A stretch of DNA of 64,000 nt from Alphaproteobacteria bacterium (GTDB lineage: Bacteria > Pseudomonadota > Alphaproteobacteria > Ferrovibrionales > Ferrovibrionaceae), in contig JAFKFH010000014.1 of assembly GCA_017307375.1 (NCBI GenBank), forward strand, positions 173,867-237,866, read 5' to 3'. The notes beneath the pieces were generated by a model, which did not search any database, was not told where the DNA came from, and saw only the letters and a program-made list of their open reading frames with translations. Position 1 is the stretch's first letter, and every line of letters begins with the position of its first letter. Of this stretch, positions 53,432-60,935 are shown one piece after another. Made by a program: the position numbers and the translations under genes.

Positions 53432-53688
53432 AGGGCCAGGGTAAGCAACGTCCAACCCAGATCAATCCGCCGGTCCCGGCGGCCGAGGCCGAGCCTGACG
53501 ACGACGGGCTGATTTCGGCCGAGAAGTTCCGGGCCGATCACAGCCTGGCGCCGACGACCTTCTATCGCATGCTGGCCGACGGCGAGCTGAAGGCGGTCAA
53601 GGTCCGCCGGCGGACCATGATCAGGAAGAGCGAAGCCCGGCGCTGGCTGGCTTCGCTGCCGGACTTCAAGCCCGGCGCAGGGGTGTAA
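53428..53688 (+). CDS. Excisionase-like winged-helix protein
   Basis: This 86-residue protein has a basic N-terminal tail and then GLISAEKFRADHSLAPTTFYRMLADGELKAVKVRRRTMIRKSEARRWL, the MerR/AlpA-type excisionase fold with the two-helix reading head and the typical KVRRRTMIRKSE wing. It overlaps the integrase gene by 23 bases at their 3' ends in convergent orientation. It would direct excision, as Xis does in lambda. Confidence 0.82.
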   Translation: MKGQGKQRPTQINPPVPAAEAEPDDDGLISAEKFRADHSLAPTTFYRMLADGELKAVKVRRRTMIRKSEARRWLASLPDFKPGAGV

Positions 53689-54907
53689 CGGACGCCGCAG
53701 GCAGGGCCGGCGACAGGCAGTAGTCGGCCCATGCCTGCATCAAGCGGCGGCGCTTCTGAAGGATGGATCCGCGCCGGTACGCCGCTTCGGCCTTGTCCTT
53801 GATCCGGTGCGCCAGCGCCATTTCCGAAACCTCGTTGGGGAAGGCGGTCTGTTCGGCCGCCCAATCCTTGAACGCCGACCGGAAGCCGTGGCTGGTAATG
53901 TCGGTCCGGCCCATCCGGCGCAGCAGCATCAGCAGGCTCATGTTCGACAGCGGCATGCCGTCCGGCCCCGGGAACACATAGGGGCCGCGCGGCCGCTCGA
54001 CCCGCATGCGCTCGACCAGTTCGACCGCCTGGGCCGCCAGCGGGATGACGTGTTCCACCTTCGCCTTCATCCTGGTGGCCGGGATGGTCCATATCGCCTC
54101 GTCGACCGGCGACAGCGCGAACTCCGGATCCAGGGCATACAGGGCCTCGCTGGTCCGGTTCGCGTTGAGGATCAGGAATTCCATCGCCCGAGCCGCCGTG
54201 GCCTGCACCTGGCGCAGCTCGGCCATGAACGCCGGTACCTGCACATAGGGCAGCGCGGCATGATGCACCACGGCCGCCACCTTCGACCGCGGCGGCAGGA
54301 TCTGGTCGAGATGGCCTTTCCAGCGCGCCGGGTTCTCGCCCCGGCGCAACTGCGACACCTTCGCCCAATCCAGCACGGTTTCGACGCGCCCGCGCACCCG
54401 GCTTGCCGTCTCGGGGATCGTCGTCCAGATCGGCCGCAGCACCGCCAGGATATGCGGCGTTTCGACCTGGTCGACCGACATGTCGCCGATCGTCGGATAG
54501 ACGTAGGTTTCCAGGGTCGCGGTCCACTGCGCGGCATGCTTGGCGTTCGCCCATCCCGGCGTCTTGTCGACGATGCAGGCGGCGGCAGCCTGCCGGAAGG
54601 TCATCGCAGCGGCTGCGGCGGCTTCCCGCGCCCGGCGCTGTTCGTCGCGCTGCGCCATCGGGTCGACGCCGGCGAGGCGAAGACGGCGCATTTCGGCCGC
54701 CTTTTCCCGCGCCTCGGCCAGCGTCACGTCACGGACCGGCCCCAGGCCCATTTCCCGGCGCTTGCCCGCCGCCTCGTACTTGAACAGCCACGACTTGACC
54801 CCGGCCTTCGTCACCTGCAGGTACAGCCCGCCGCCATCGGCGTAGGTGCCAGGCTTCTTCGCCTTGGACACGGTCGCGGCGGTAAGGCGGTACAGGCTTC
54901 GGGGCAT
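53666..54907 (-). CDS. int: Tyrosine recombinase (prophage integrase, P4-like)
   Basis: This 413-residue protein has an N-terminal DUF4102 arm-binding domain (SKAKKPGTYADGGGLYLQV, SWLFKYEAAGKRREMGLGPV), a core-binding domain (about 105-200) and the catalytic domain with Arg251 (NANRTSEAL), His340 and Arg343 (HGFR), His367 (ALAHRI) and Tyr377 (AAYRRG), the full R-H-R-H-Y set. It catalyses att recombination in tRNA-Ser. It is read toward the phage interior with its promoter side facing attR, about 180 bases away. Confidence 0.95.
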   Translation of the reverse strand: MPRSLYRLTAATVSKAKKPGTYADGGGLYLQVTKAGVKSWLFKYEAAGKRREMGLGPVRDVTLAEAREKAAEMRRLRLAGVDPMAQRDEQRRAREAAAAAAMTFRQAAAACIVDKTPGWANAKHAAQWTATLETYVYPTIGDMSVDQVETPHILAVLRPIWTTIPETASRVRGRVETVLDWAKVSQLRRGENPARWKGHLDQILPPRSKVAAVVHHAALPYVQVPAFMAELRQVQATAARAMEFLILNANRTSEALYALDPEFALSPVDEAIWTIPATRMKAKVEHVIPLAAQAVELVERMRVERPRGPYVFPGPDGMPLSNMSLLMLLRRMGRTDITSHGFRSAFKDWAAEQTAFPNEVSEMALAHRIKDKAEAAYRRGSILQKRRRLMQAWADYCLSPALPAASVTPLRRA

Positions 54908-55087
54908 GGGGCGATTCCTTCCGTCGAACTTTTTCGACCCGTGTCCCGACCCGTGTTTGCGTTGGCTTTTTCGGCGGTCATCGTGGTTCGTCGACGAAGT
55001 TCAATTTGCGATCGATGCAGCGCCAATGCAAGAGGAATGAGTTTTCTTGGTTTGTCGGGAAACGTCGGGAAGTTCGACGGAAACGGT
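54908..55087. promoter_or_regulatory. Integrase promoter side and attR arm with repeated sites
   Basis: It carries two CGACCCGTGT copies (54935-54944, 54947-54956) and GTCGGGAAACGTC (55054-55066), both also found next to attL, fitting integrase arm-type or Xis/IHF-related sites. The int promoter must also lie here. No protein-coding gene is visible. Confidence 0.55.
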
Positions 55088-55101
55088 CTCTCCCTCCGCC
55101 A
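55088..55101 (+). repeat. attR core (14-bp direct repeat)
   Basis: Exact copy of the tRNA-Ser 3' end at 14556-14569. The tRNA proper is not duplicated. Host sequence resumes immediately after, with the end of the next leftward gene 51 bases away. Confidence 0.88.
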
Positions 55102-55151
55102 CGTCCGAGCCGCCCACTCTGGGCATCGGCCGCTTCCGTCCCCGACGCCCA

Positions 55152-56045
55152 TTACCGTTTGAAGCAGTTCTCCCGATGCCAGGCCAGGAAATCGGGGTGA
55201 GGCCGTTCGGCTGGCCGCACCGGGGCAAAGGCACGCCCGCTTCTGTTGATGAAGCCGCGCACCCCGTCGGGATCGTTCACCTGGCGAGAGATCAGGATTT
55301 CCAACTCGTTGCTCAGGCTGATCAGGCCACGGTCGAACATCCAGTGCGCGGTGCCTGAAAGCGCGATGCCATTCGAAACCGCGTCGGGACCGTCATGCTC
55401 GACCGGGCGAATATGCGCGGCATCGACCTCGGCGCGTCCGCCGCCATTGATCAGTTTCAGGCCGCTGATCGCGCAGCGTTCGTCATAGGCGCGGAGCACG
55501 ACACGCCGGAAATTGCGGTCACGCACCGCACGGGTGGCAATGAAACTGACGCGGTCGCGCTGTTGGACAAAGGGAGCGCGCTCGTCGTTCAACCCGAGCG
55601 GCGGCAGGGCTTCGCCGAGCCGCGGCAGCAACGGTTCGTGATCGTCGAGGCCCAGCCCGACGATGCGATTGAAGTCCTCGGCCGAAATCGGTCGCACCGC
55701 CGCCTGGGCGCGGCCGGAAAGCCGGCCGGTGTCATTCAGCAAGCCGCGTTCGATGACACCATCGGGGCCGGTAAAGGGGACGGGATTGGCAAAATCGAGA
55801 TAGCTGCCCGGCTCGATATGCGCGAGATACATGCCGGAGACCTTGGGATCCGGACTGATCCGGCTGACCCGCGCCACCGCAAAATAGCCGCGCGTCCGCG
55901 CGACCTTGGCCGGCTCGAGGTACAGGATCCAGTCGCCTTCGCTGGCCCGGGCACGGCCAAGATACTGGCTGGGGAACTGATAGCGCGCGGCGGGGCTGTC
56001 GTCGTAGATCGAATCGGCGCGGTGGATGAAGACCCCGTATCCCAT
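55152..56045 (-). CDS. PUA-like/HNH nuclease (modification-dependent restriction candidate)
   Basis: This 297-residue protein has an N-terminal EVE/PUA-like pattern (GVFIHRADSIYDD at 5-17, YFAVARVSRISPDP at 54-67, and SGMYLAHI) and a C-terminal HNH_2 nuclease domain (from about CAISGL: EVDAAHIRPV with His211, SNGIAL with Asn225, HWMFDRGL with His234). Such fusions in bacteria are often modified-DNA-dependent restriction enzymes, but activity is inferred. It is directly adjacent to attR on the host side, a common place for defence genes. ATG 56045. Confidence 0.75.
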   Translation of the reverse strand: MGYGVFIHRADSIYDDSPAARYQFPSQYLGRARASEGDWILYLEPAKVARTRGYFAVARVSRISPDPKVSGMYLAHIEPGSYLDFANPVPFTGPDGVIERGLLNDTGRLSGRAQAAVRPISAEDFNRIVGLGLDDHEPLLPRLGEALPPLGLNDERAPFVQQRDRVSFIATRAVRDRNFRRVVLRAYDERCAISGLKLINGGGRAEVDAAHIRPVEHDGPDAVSNGIALSGTAHWMFDRGLISLSNELEILISRQVNDPDGVRGFINRSGRAFAPVRPAERPHPDFLAWHRENCFKR

Positions 56046-56279
56046 TCAACCTGTATAGCGCGGCAGGCGCGCCGTCTCACGCCCGAAAATGCCGCGCCCC
56101 GCCCGATGGCCGGTATGAAGCCGGTCGCGCATGGCCAGATGCTGTGCTCGATCGCCACCGCCATCGGGCGGGCCATGCGTTCGCCTATGCCGCAATGCGC
56201 CTGCATGATCCGGTCGGCGAAATCGGCGGGATGTCCGTCACGAAGCCGCCCATGAAGGCACGCTACCCGTCAAGCCGGG

Positions 56280-56313
56280 AAAAAAAGGGGGGACGCCGTC
56301 AGGCGCCCCCCGA
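56280..56313 (-). terminator. Terminator of the secreted protein gene
   Basis: GGCGCCTGACGGCG-type hairpin (GGGGGGACGCC at 56287-56297 with GGCGCCCCCC at 56302-56311, one bulge), read leftward and followed by eight T (A run at 56279-56286 on the plus strand). It is about 25 bases after the 56335 stop. Confidence 0.85.
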
Positions 56314-56334
56314 AGAAAGACCGGCAGCAGGTCG

Positions 56335-57294
56335 TCAGTTGCCGCGCAGCCGGGCGGCAAGCGCCGTCACGGCGTCGGTCAAGGCCGGGTCGGCGGGAAC
56401 GGCGTCGGCCCCGGCCGAGGCCAGCGCATCGGCGGCAAGCTTGGCCGTCTCGACCGCACCGGGCGCGGCATTCGCCACGATGTCGGCGGCACTGCCTGCC
56501 CCGAACAGATTGGCTTCGCCGGCGATCGCCGCCCGAACCCCCTGGACGCGATAGCGCGTGCCGCTGCCCGGCGTCAGCCAGTACTGGCCGCGGAATTCGT
56601 TGGTCGGCATCGAGATCAGATAGGTCTCGGTTATCGTCGATCCGACATAGATCAGCAGACACTGACCCGCGAAACTGCCGGAAGTGTAGCATTCGCCGGC
56701 ATAACCGCTCGGCGCGCAGGAGACGAAACCGGTACCGCCCGAATTGACCGGCGAGCCGACCGTCGAGCACCGGACGATGCCGCCATAGCTGCTGGAATAG
56801 GTCGGCGAGCCGATCGAATAGGCGAACGCCCATTGGCCCAGCAACGGATTCTGGGAATCGGAGAACGTATAGCGGGACAGCGGGATCATGGCTGATCCGC
56901 CCGAACCGAAAGGCCCGCTGGAGCCAAGCGACAGCGTCGCCCTGCTGGCGGTGCTGAAGGTCAGCGTTGCCGTGCCGGCCGAGGTACCTGCCGGCGATGT
57001 CATGGCACAGCCCAGACACTGGCCGCCGCTGTACTTGGTGAGGTTTGCCGAGAACGTCGGATAGCCGGACCCGTTCAACGAGTATCCGCCCGTGGCGTAG
57101 TACCAGACCGGCGCCAGGCTGCCAGTCTCATAGACGTAGATGATCAGCGTCATCTGCGTCCCCTGTTGCTCGATCGAATAGCCGCGCCCGCCCTCGCTCG
57201 GGTTGAAATAGATACCGCTTTCGATCAGCGCGGCACTGGCGGTGCCAATCCACGCACACAAAAAACCCGCCAGAATTCCCAATAATACACGCAT
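56335..57294 (-). CDS. Secreted beta-rich protein of unknown function
   Basis: This 319-residue protein starts with a signal peptide (MRVLLGILAGFLCAWIGTASA, likely cleavage after ASA). The mature part opens with the pattern ESGIYFNPSEGGRGYSIEQQG, known from a widespread family of exported proteins, followed by repeated Gly/Ser-rich strands and YVYETGSLAPVWYYATGGY. Two Cys pairs (QCLGCAM and CYTSG) may form disulfides. The last 70 residues are Ala-rich. The function is not known to me; it probably sits in the periplasm or outside the cell. Confidence 0.7.
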   Translation of the reverse strand: MRVLLGILAGFLCAWIGTASAALIESGIYFNPSEGGRGYSIEQQGTQMTLIIYVYETGSLAPVWYYATGGYSLNGSGYPTFSANLTKYSGGQCLGCAMTSPAGTSAGTATLTFSTASRATLSLGSSGPFGSGGSAMIPLSRYTFSDSQNPLLGQWAFAYSIGSPTYSSSYGGIVRCSTVGSPVNSGGTGFVSCAPSGYAGECYTSGSFAGQCLLIYVGSTITETYLISMPTNEFRGQYWLTPGSGTRYRVQGVRAAIAGEANLFGAGSAADIVANAAPGAVETAKLAADALASAGADAVPADPALTDAVTALAARLRGN

Positions 57295-57588
57295 TGTAAT
57301 CCTCCCTCTTTTCCGATTCTCAGCATAACAGTGTGCTTTAGGGGAGTCAGGCCATGATGATGGTTAATATGAGAGCACTATGTTGAGTTTATATTTCTGT
57401 ATCGATGAAATATCGGCACAGTTGTATTTTAATAGGTGCATTTTTATCGATAGAAGCGCGGCAATCCGCCAAAAATCTGGCAACCGAACGCGACGCCGCC
57501 AGCAGCCGGCGGCGATGGAAGCCTCGTCCTGAGGTTGCACGGTGCTGTGGCCTGGCTATCGCTGCGACGGCCGGGCCGGCCGGTGCGC
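57295..57588. other. AT-rich spacer without a recognised gene
   Basis: This stretch of about 290 bases is clearly more AT-rich than its surroundings at 57300-57470. It contains ATATTTCTGTATCGATGAAATAT-type imperfect inverted repeats but no convincing frame. It likely holds the promoter of the secreted protein gene (leftward). Confidence 0.5.
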
Positions 57589-57780
57589 CTATTTCTGCGA
57601 CTTGTCCGTCGCCGCCGGTGGCGACCACTTGCCGGCTTCCATGTCGGCCAGCGCGCCGAGGAGCACGCGGCGCAGGAAATCGCCTTGCCGGGTGTCGCCG
57701 CGCTGCGCGTCGATCCGCGCCTTGGTACCCTCGGGGGCGCGGATGAAGACGTCTTCCGTGTAGAGCTTCGGCTTGGGCAT
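57589..57780 (-). CDS. Arc-like ribbon-helix-helix regulator
   Basis: This 63-residue protein begins MPKPKLYTEDVFIRAPEGTKARIDAQRGD: the beta-strand KLYTEDVFIRAP then helices ARIDAQRGD and FLRRVLLGALADM, the ribbon-helix-helix plan. It would dimerise and bind DNA. ATG 57780 is chosen because the longer alternative would run through the repeated upstream sites at 57810-57820. No toxin partner is visible nearby. Confidence 0.7.
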   Translation of the reverse strand: MPKPKLYTEDVFIRAPEGTKARIDAQRGDTRQGDFLRRVLLGALADMEAGKWSPPAATDKSQK

Positions 57781-57805
57781 TGCCCTTCGTTTAGCCTGCG
57801 ACTCA

Positions 57806-57898
57806 CCGCTAGCGCAATCGGTCATATCGTCCGTCCCCCGCGTCAATGCGGCATTAATCGATAGCGCAATCGCTTATTGACGTGATTAAGCGCTAGCA
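57806..57898 (-). promoter_or_regulatory. Repeated sites upstream of the RHH gene
   Basis: TAGCGCAATCG occurs at 57810-57820 and 57862-57872, and a related AGCGCTAGC lies at 57888-57896. The spacing of 52 bases equals five helical turns. These are candidate operators for autoregulation by the RHH protein. Confidence 0.5.
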
Positions 57899-58012
57899 CT
57901 TATAGTGTCGACCCGAGCTTTGCAGCCAGAGGCCCTATCCCATGCGCAGCACCGCAGAGCTGATGCCCACGGCATGACCGGACCCGAACCGTCATGCAGG
58001 CCGCACCGACGG

Positions 58013-58546
58013 TCAATCAAGCGCCGCGGCGGCGGGCCGCGCCCCCTTGCGGCGCGAGGCCGCCTGGTCGGCGCCATAGCCGAGCAGGTCGTTCGGCGAC
58101 AGGTCGAGCGCACCGCACAGCGCGTGCAACATGGCCAGGCCCGGCTCGTTCCGGCCGCGGGCATAATGGCCATAGCGCGTCGTGCTGATGCCCAGCCGGC
58201 CAGCCAATTCGGTATCGGTCAGTCCCTGGCGCAGGCTGAGCGCGCGCAGGCGCCGACCGAAGCTTTCGGCATCGAGCGCGATGTCGTCGGCCGCGCTGTC
58301 GCGCATCGCAGCCTGGATCATCTCGCCAGCCTCCATCCCCGCCGCGGCGGCCAGCGCCTCGAGCGTGCCCGACGGAATTTTGCCACCATTGAAGGCCGCC
58401 GAGACGACGCCATAGGGCAAGCCCGCGAGTTTCGCCCAATTTGCCCGCGTCTTAAGCAGAGACTTCTTTTCCGTAAGCACCTTCCGCAGCGCGAAAGCAA
58501 AAATGGCTCCGCCGGCATCCCGGCGGATCTGCCTGCTTTTTTTCAT
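58013..58546 (-). CDS. XRE-family regulator with double helical N-terminal part
   Basis: This 177-residue protein has a basic, helical N-terminal region (1-80, FALRKVLTEKKSLLKTRANWAKLAGLPYGVVSAAFNGG, itself HTH-like) and an XRE HTH in the C-terminal part (ALSLRQGLTDTELAGRLGISTTRYGHYARGRNEPG with DLSPNDLLGYG). ATG 58546 follows a GGGGGAG site. The DNA just upstream is strongly AT-rich. It may repress its own gene or the RHH gene downstream. Confidence 0.75.
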   Translation of the reverse strand: MKKSRQIRRDAGGAIFAFALRKVLTEKKSLLKTRANWAKLAGLPYGVVSAAFNGGKIPSGTLEALAAAAGMEAGEMIQAAMRDSAADDIALDAESFGRRLRALSLRQGLTDTELAGRLGISTTRYGHYARGRNEPGLAMLHALCGALDLSPNDLLGYGADQAASRRKGARPAAAALD

Positions 58547-58799
58547 CACAACAAACTCCCCCACGACCACTGAAAAATCTACTTCAAGGTATTTCAATAC
58601 GCAAATATTATTATGCATGACGTTTTTTGGTTGTTCTAAACATTCATTAAGCAATGGTCTTGAATAATTTCACTACTTATTAGGGTGATTTGTTGATGAC
58701 AAAATGCGTATTGATGCTCGTCATACGATTGCGGAAGCGCGCGGGCGCCCGTGCGCGGGCTGGTAGCAGGCGCAGGGTTGCGGACGGACGACTGGCGAC
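58547..58799. other. AT-rich intergenic DNA
   Basis: The interval 58550-58720 is AT-rich, unlike the rest of the window, and contains no convincing gene. It likely carries the XRE promoter. The final part toward 58799 returns to high GC. Confidence 0.5.
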
Positions 58800-59789
58800 T
58801 TAATCGAAGATGCGGTCCGCCGTCTGCAGGGTCAGCGGAATCTCCACCCCCAGGGCGCGGGCGGTGGCGAGGTTGATCCAGAGCTCGACCACGGTGGGTT
58901 GCTCGACCGGCAGGTCGGCCGGCGTGGCACCGTCGAGGATGCGGCGCACGAAATACCCGGCCCGTCCCAGCAGCTTGCCCGGCACCGGGCCGAAGCCGAG
59001 CAGGCCGCCGATCTCGGCGGCCGGCGGATAGGGTGCGAAAAACGGCAGGCGGCGCGAGAGGGCGAAGGGCGCGATCCGGTCGCAGAGGTCCAGGCTGGCT
59101 GCGTCCGCGAGCAGGTGGAGGGCGTCGAGATCCGCAGCGGCCAGGGTCGCGAGCGCGGCATCGAGGTCGCCGGGCAGGCGGACCGCTGCCGGGACCACGG
59201 CGATACCGTGGCCGGTCGCGCCGGCCTGCAAGCCCGCCAGCATGCCCTGGTTGCTCGGGTTCGCCGGATTGAGCACGACGCCGATCCGCCGCGCCCGCGG
59301 CACGATCTGGCGCTGGAAATCGAGCATCTTCGGCGTCATGTCCTCGATCTGGGTGGCGATGCCGGTGGTCTGGCCACCCGGCCTTGCCAATGTCGCAATC
59401 AGCCCGGATTCGACGGGATTGTTGATCCCCAGCATCACCACCGGGCGGGTGGGCAATGCGGCCTGGGCCGCGCGCACCCCGGCGATCGTGTTGGCCAGGA
59501 TCAGCGCGGCGCCGGACGCTGCCAGACCTTGCGCCAGCGGTCCGAGCCGCTGGTAGTCACCCCCGGCATAGTGGACGTCGAGCTGATAGTCGCGGCCGTC
59601 GCGCAGGCCGGCGTCGTGCAGGCCCTGCCCCACGATCGCGGTCGTCGCATCGGTGAAATAGGCCCCCTTGCTGCCCGCGAGCAGCAGGCCGAGCCGCGCC
59701 GGCGCCGCCCCGGCGACCCGGGGACAGGCCGTGGCGGCGATGGCCGCACCGAGCCGCGCCAGGAGGATCCTGCGTCCGATTCCCGTCAT
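58800..59789 (-). CDS. ABC-type substrate-binding protein (DUF534/TrpX-like)
   Basis: This 329-residue exported protein has a signal peptide (about 1-28) and the ABC_sub_bind pattern: RLGLLLAG, DGRDYQLDVHYAGGDYQRL, LAASGAALILANT, PVVMLGINNPVESGLIATLARPGGQTTG, LPFFAPYPPAAEIGGLLGFG, and DLPVEQPTVVELWINLATARALG. Family members bind small ligands such as amino acids. No permease gene is adjacent, so it may act as a sensor or pair with remote components. It lies 15 bases downstream of the AraC gene and is probably co-transcribed with it. Confidence 0.88.
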   Translation of the reverse strand: MTGIGRRILLARLGAAIAATACPRVAGAAPARLGLLLAGSKGAYFTDATTAIVGQGLHDAGLRDGRDYQLDVHYAGGDYQRLGPLAQGLAASGAALILANTIAGVRAAQAALPTRPVVMLGINNPVESGLIATLARPGGQTTGIATQIEDMTPKMLDFQRQIVPRARRIGVVLNPANPSNQGMLAGLQAGATGHGIAVVPAAVRLPGDLDAALATLAAADLDALHLLADAASLDLCDRIAPFALSRRLPFFAPYPPAAEIGGLLGFGPVPGKLLGRAGYFVRRILDGATPADLPVEQPTVVELWINLATARALGVEIPLTLQTADRIFD

Positions 59790-59804
59790 CGATGTTGCTC
59801 TGTC

Positions 59805-60785
59805 CTAGTGGTCGCGCAGCCTGGCACCGCCCGCGGCGCGCCAGGCGCGCGGCGACAGGCCGAAGCGTTCCTTGAACGCGCGGCTGAAATGGGCGAGGTC
59901 GTTGAAACCCCAGAGGAAGGCGATCTCGCCGATCTGCAGATGCGCCTGGACCGGTGCCGCGAGGCTGCGCCGGCACTGGTCGAGCCGGCGGGCAAGCAGG
60001 TAGCGGCGGAACGACGTCCGCTCGTCGGCCAAGAGGTCGTTGACGTAGCGCGGCGACAGGCCGAGGCCCGCCGCCACCTGGCCGATACCAAGCTCGGCCT
60101 CGGCCAGATGGGCCTCGATATAGGCTTTCAGCCGGTAGAGCATCGCGGCACGATGCGTGGTGGTGGCGCGGGCGCCGGCGGTCAGCCGGTCGGACAGCAT
60201 CGCGCCGAGCAGGTCGATCGCCTGGCCCGACAGCCGCGCCGCCACCTCGTCGCCGACCGTGCCGGCGGTGCGCGCGACGCCGCGCAGGAACTCGGCGGTC
60301 AGCCGTTCCAGCGGCCGGGCGGCGGCGTCGCCGGCGGCAAAGGTCGTCGCGGTCAGCCGTTCGGTGTCGCCGACGCGCCGCAACAGTTCGGCCCGCGGCA
60401 GTTGGATGACCATCTGGCTGAAATCGCCGTCGAACTGCAATTCGTAGGGCCGGGTGGTGTCGTAGAGGGCGAACTGGCCGGGTTCGATCAGCGCGTCGCG
60501 TCCGTCCTGGACCACGCCGCCGCTGCCCGCGAGGCCGAGTGCGACCAGCACGAAGTCCTCGTGGGCGCGGCGGATGCGGGCGGGCGTGCGAAACACGCGC
60601 TGGCGCGACGAGACCACCTCGGTGCATTGCAACAGGCCGAGGTCGCGGCGATCGATCGCCCCGCGAAAACTGTCGCCGGCATCCGAACGGCAGTCGAGCT
60701 GGACGAAGACGTCGCAGACGATGTCCTGCCACAGCGCCAGGCGCCGCGAAGGCGGCGTGCCGTCGGTATCGAGCCGGGTGAACAT
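59805..60785 (-). CDS. AraC-family regulator, nitrilase regulator candidate
   Basis: This 326-residue protein has an AraC-binding-like N-terminal ligand domain (about 10-200) and two HTH motifs in the C-terminal domain (GIGQVAAGLGLSPRYVNDLLADE, 233-255, and GEIAFLWGFNDLAHFSRAFKERFGLSPRAWR, 286-316). ATG 60785 is used. It is divergent from the nitrilase gene. In several bacteria (Rhodococcus NitR) an AraC protein activates a linked nitrilase gene in response to nitrile, so this is the likely role. Confidence 0.88.
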   Translation of the reverse strand: MFTRLDTDGTPPSRRLALWQDIVCDVFVQLDCRSDAGDSFRGAIDRRDLGLLQCTEVVSSRQRVFRTPARIRRAHEDFVLVALGLAGSGGVVQDGRDALIEPGQFALYDTTRPYELQFDGDFSQMVIQLPRAELLRRVGDTERLTATTFAAGDAAARPLERLTAEFLRGVARTAGTVGDEVAARLSGQAIDLLGAMLSDRLTAGARATTTHRAAMLYRLKAYIEAHLAEAELGIGQVAAGLGLSPRYVNDLLADERTSFRRYLLARRLDQCRRSLAAPVQAHLQIGEIAFLWGFNDLAHFSRAFKERFGLSPRAWRAAGGARLRDH

Positions 60786-60935
60786 CGCCACGCCCTCCCC
60801 CGCAGAAAGATCCGGCATCGAGCATACCATGGTTTCAGGGGGTCGCGCCGTCCCGGTCAAGTTTTGGTGCCGGCCGGGACAAACGCGCAGCCCCGGTCCA
60901 TGCCTAGCATCGGGGTCTCGAAACAGGAGGCAACG

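Larger units (their letters stand above)
14556..55101. mobile_element. Lambda-like siphophage prophage, about 40.5 kb, in tRNA-Ser
   Basis: The element is bounded by a 14-bp direct repeat of the tRNA-Ser 3' end. It contains a tyrosine integrase, an excisionase-like gene, an immunity region, replication genes, an HK97-type head module, a long-tail module with tape measure, and a lysis cassette. All expected siphophage functions can be found and no gene is visibly broken, so the prophage looks intact. Putative integrase arm sites are shared by both ends. The host gene order resumes on both sides of the repeats. Confidence 0.92.

Noticed and set aside
58899..60935. A long rightward open frame joined to the nitrilase
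   Set aside because: The AGGAGG site and family start place the nitrilase start at 60936; the upstream part is antisense to the ABC and AraC genes.
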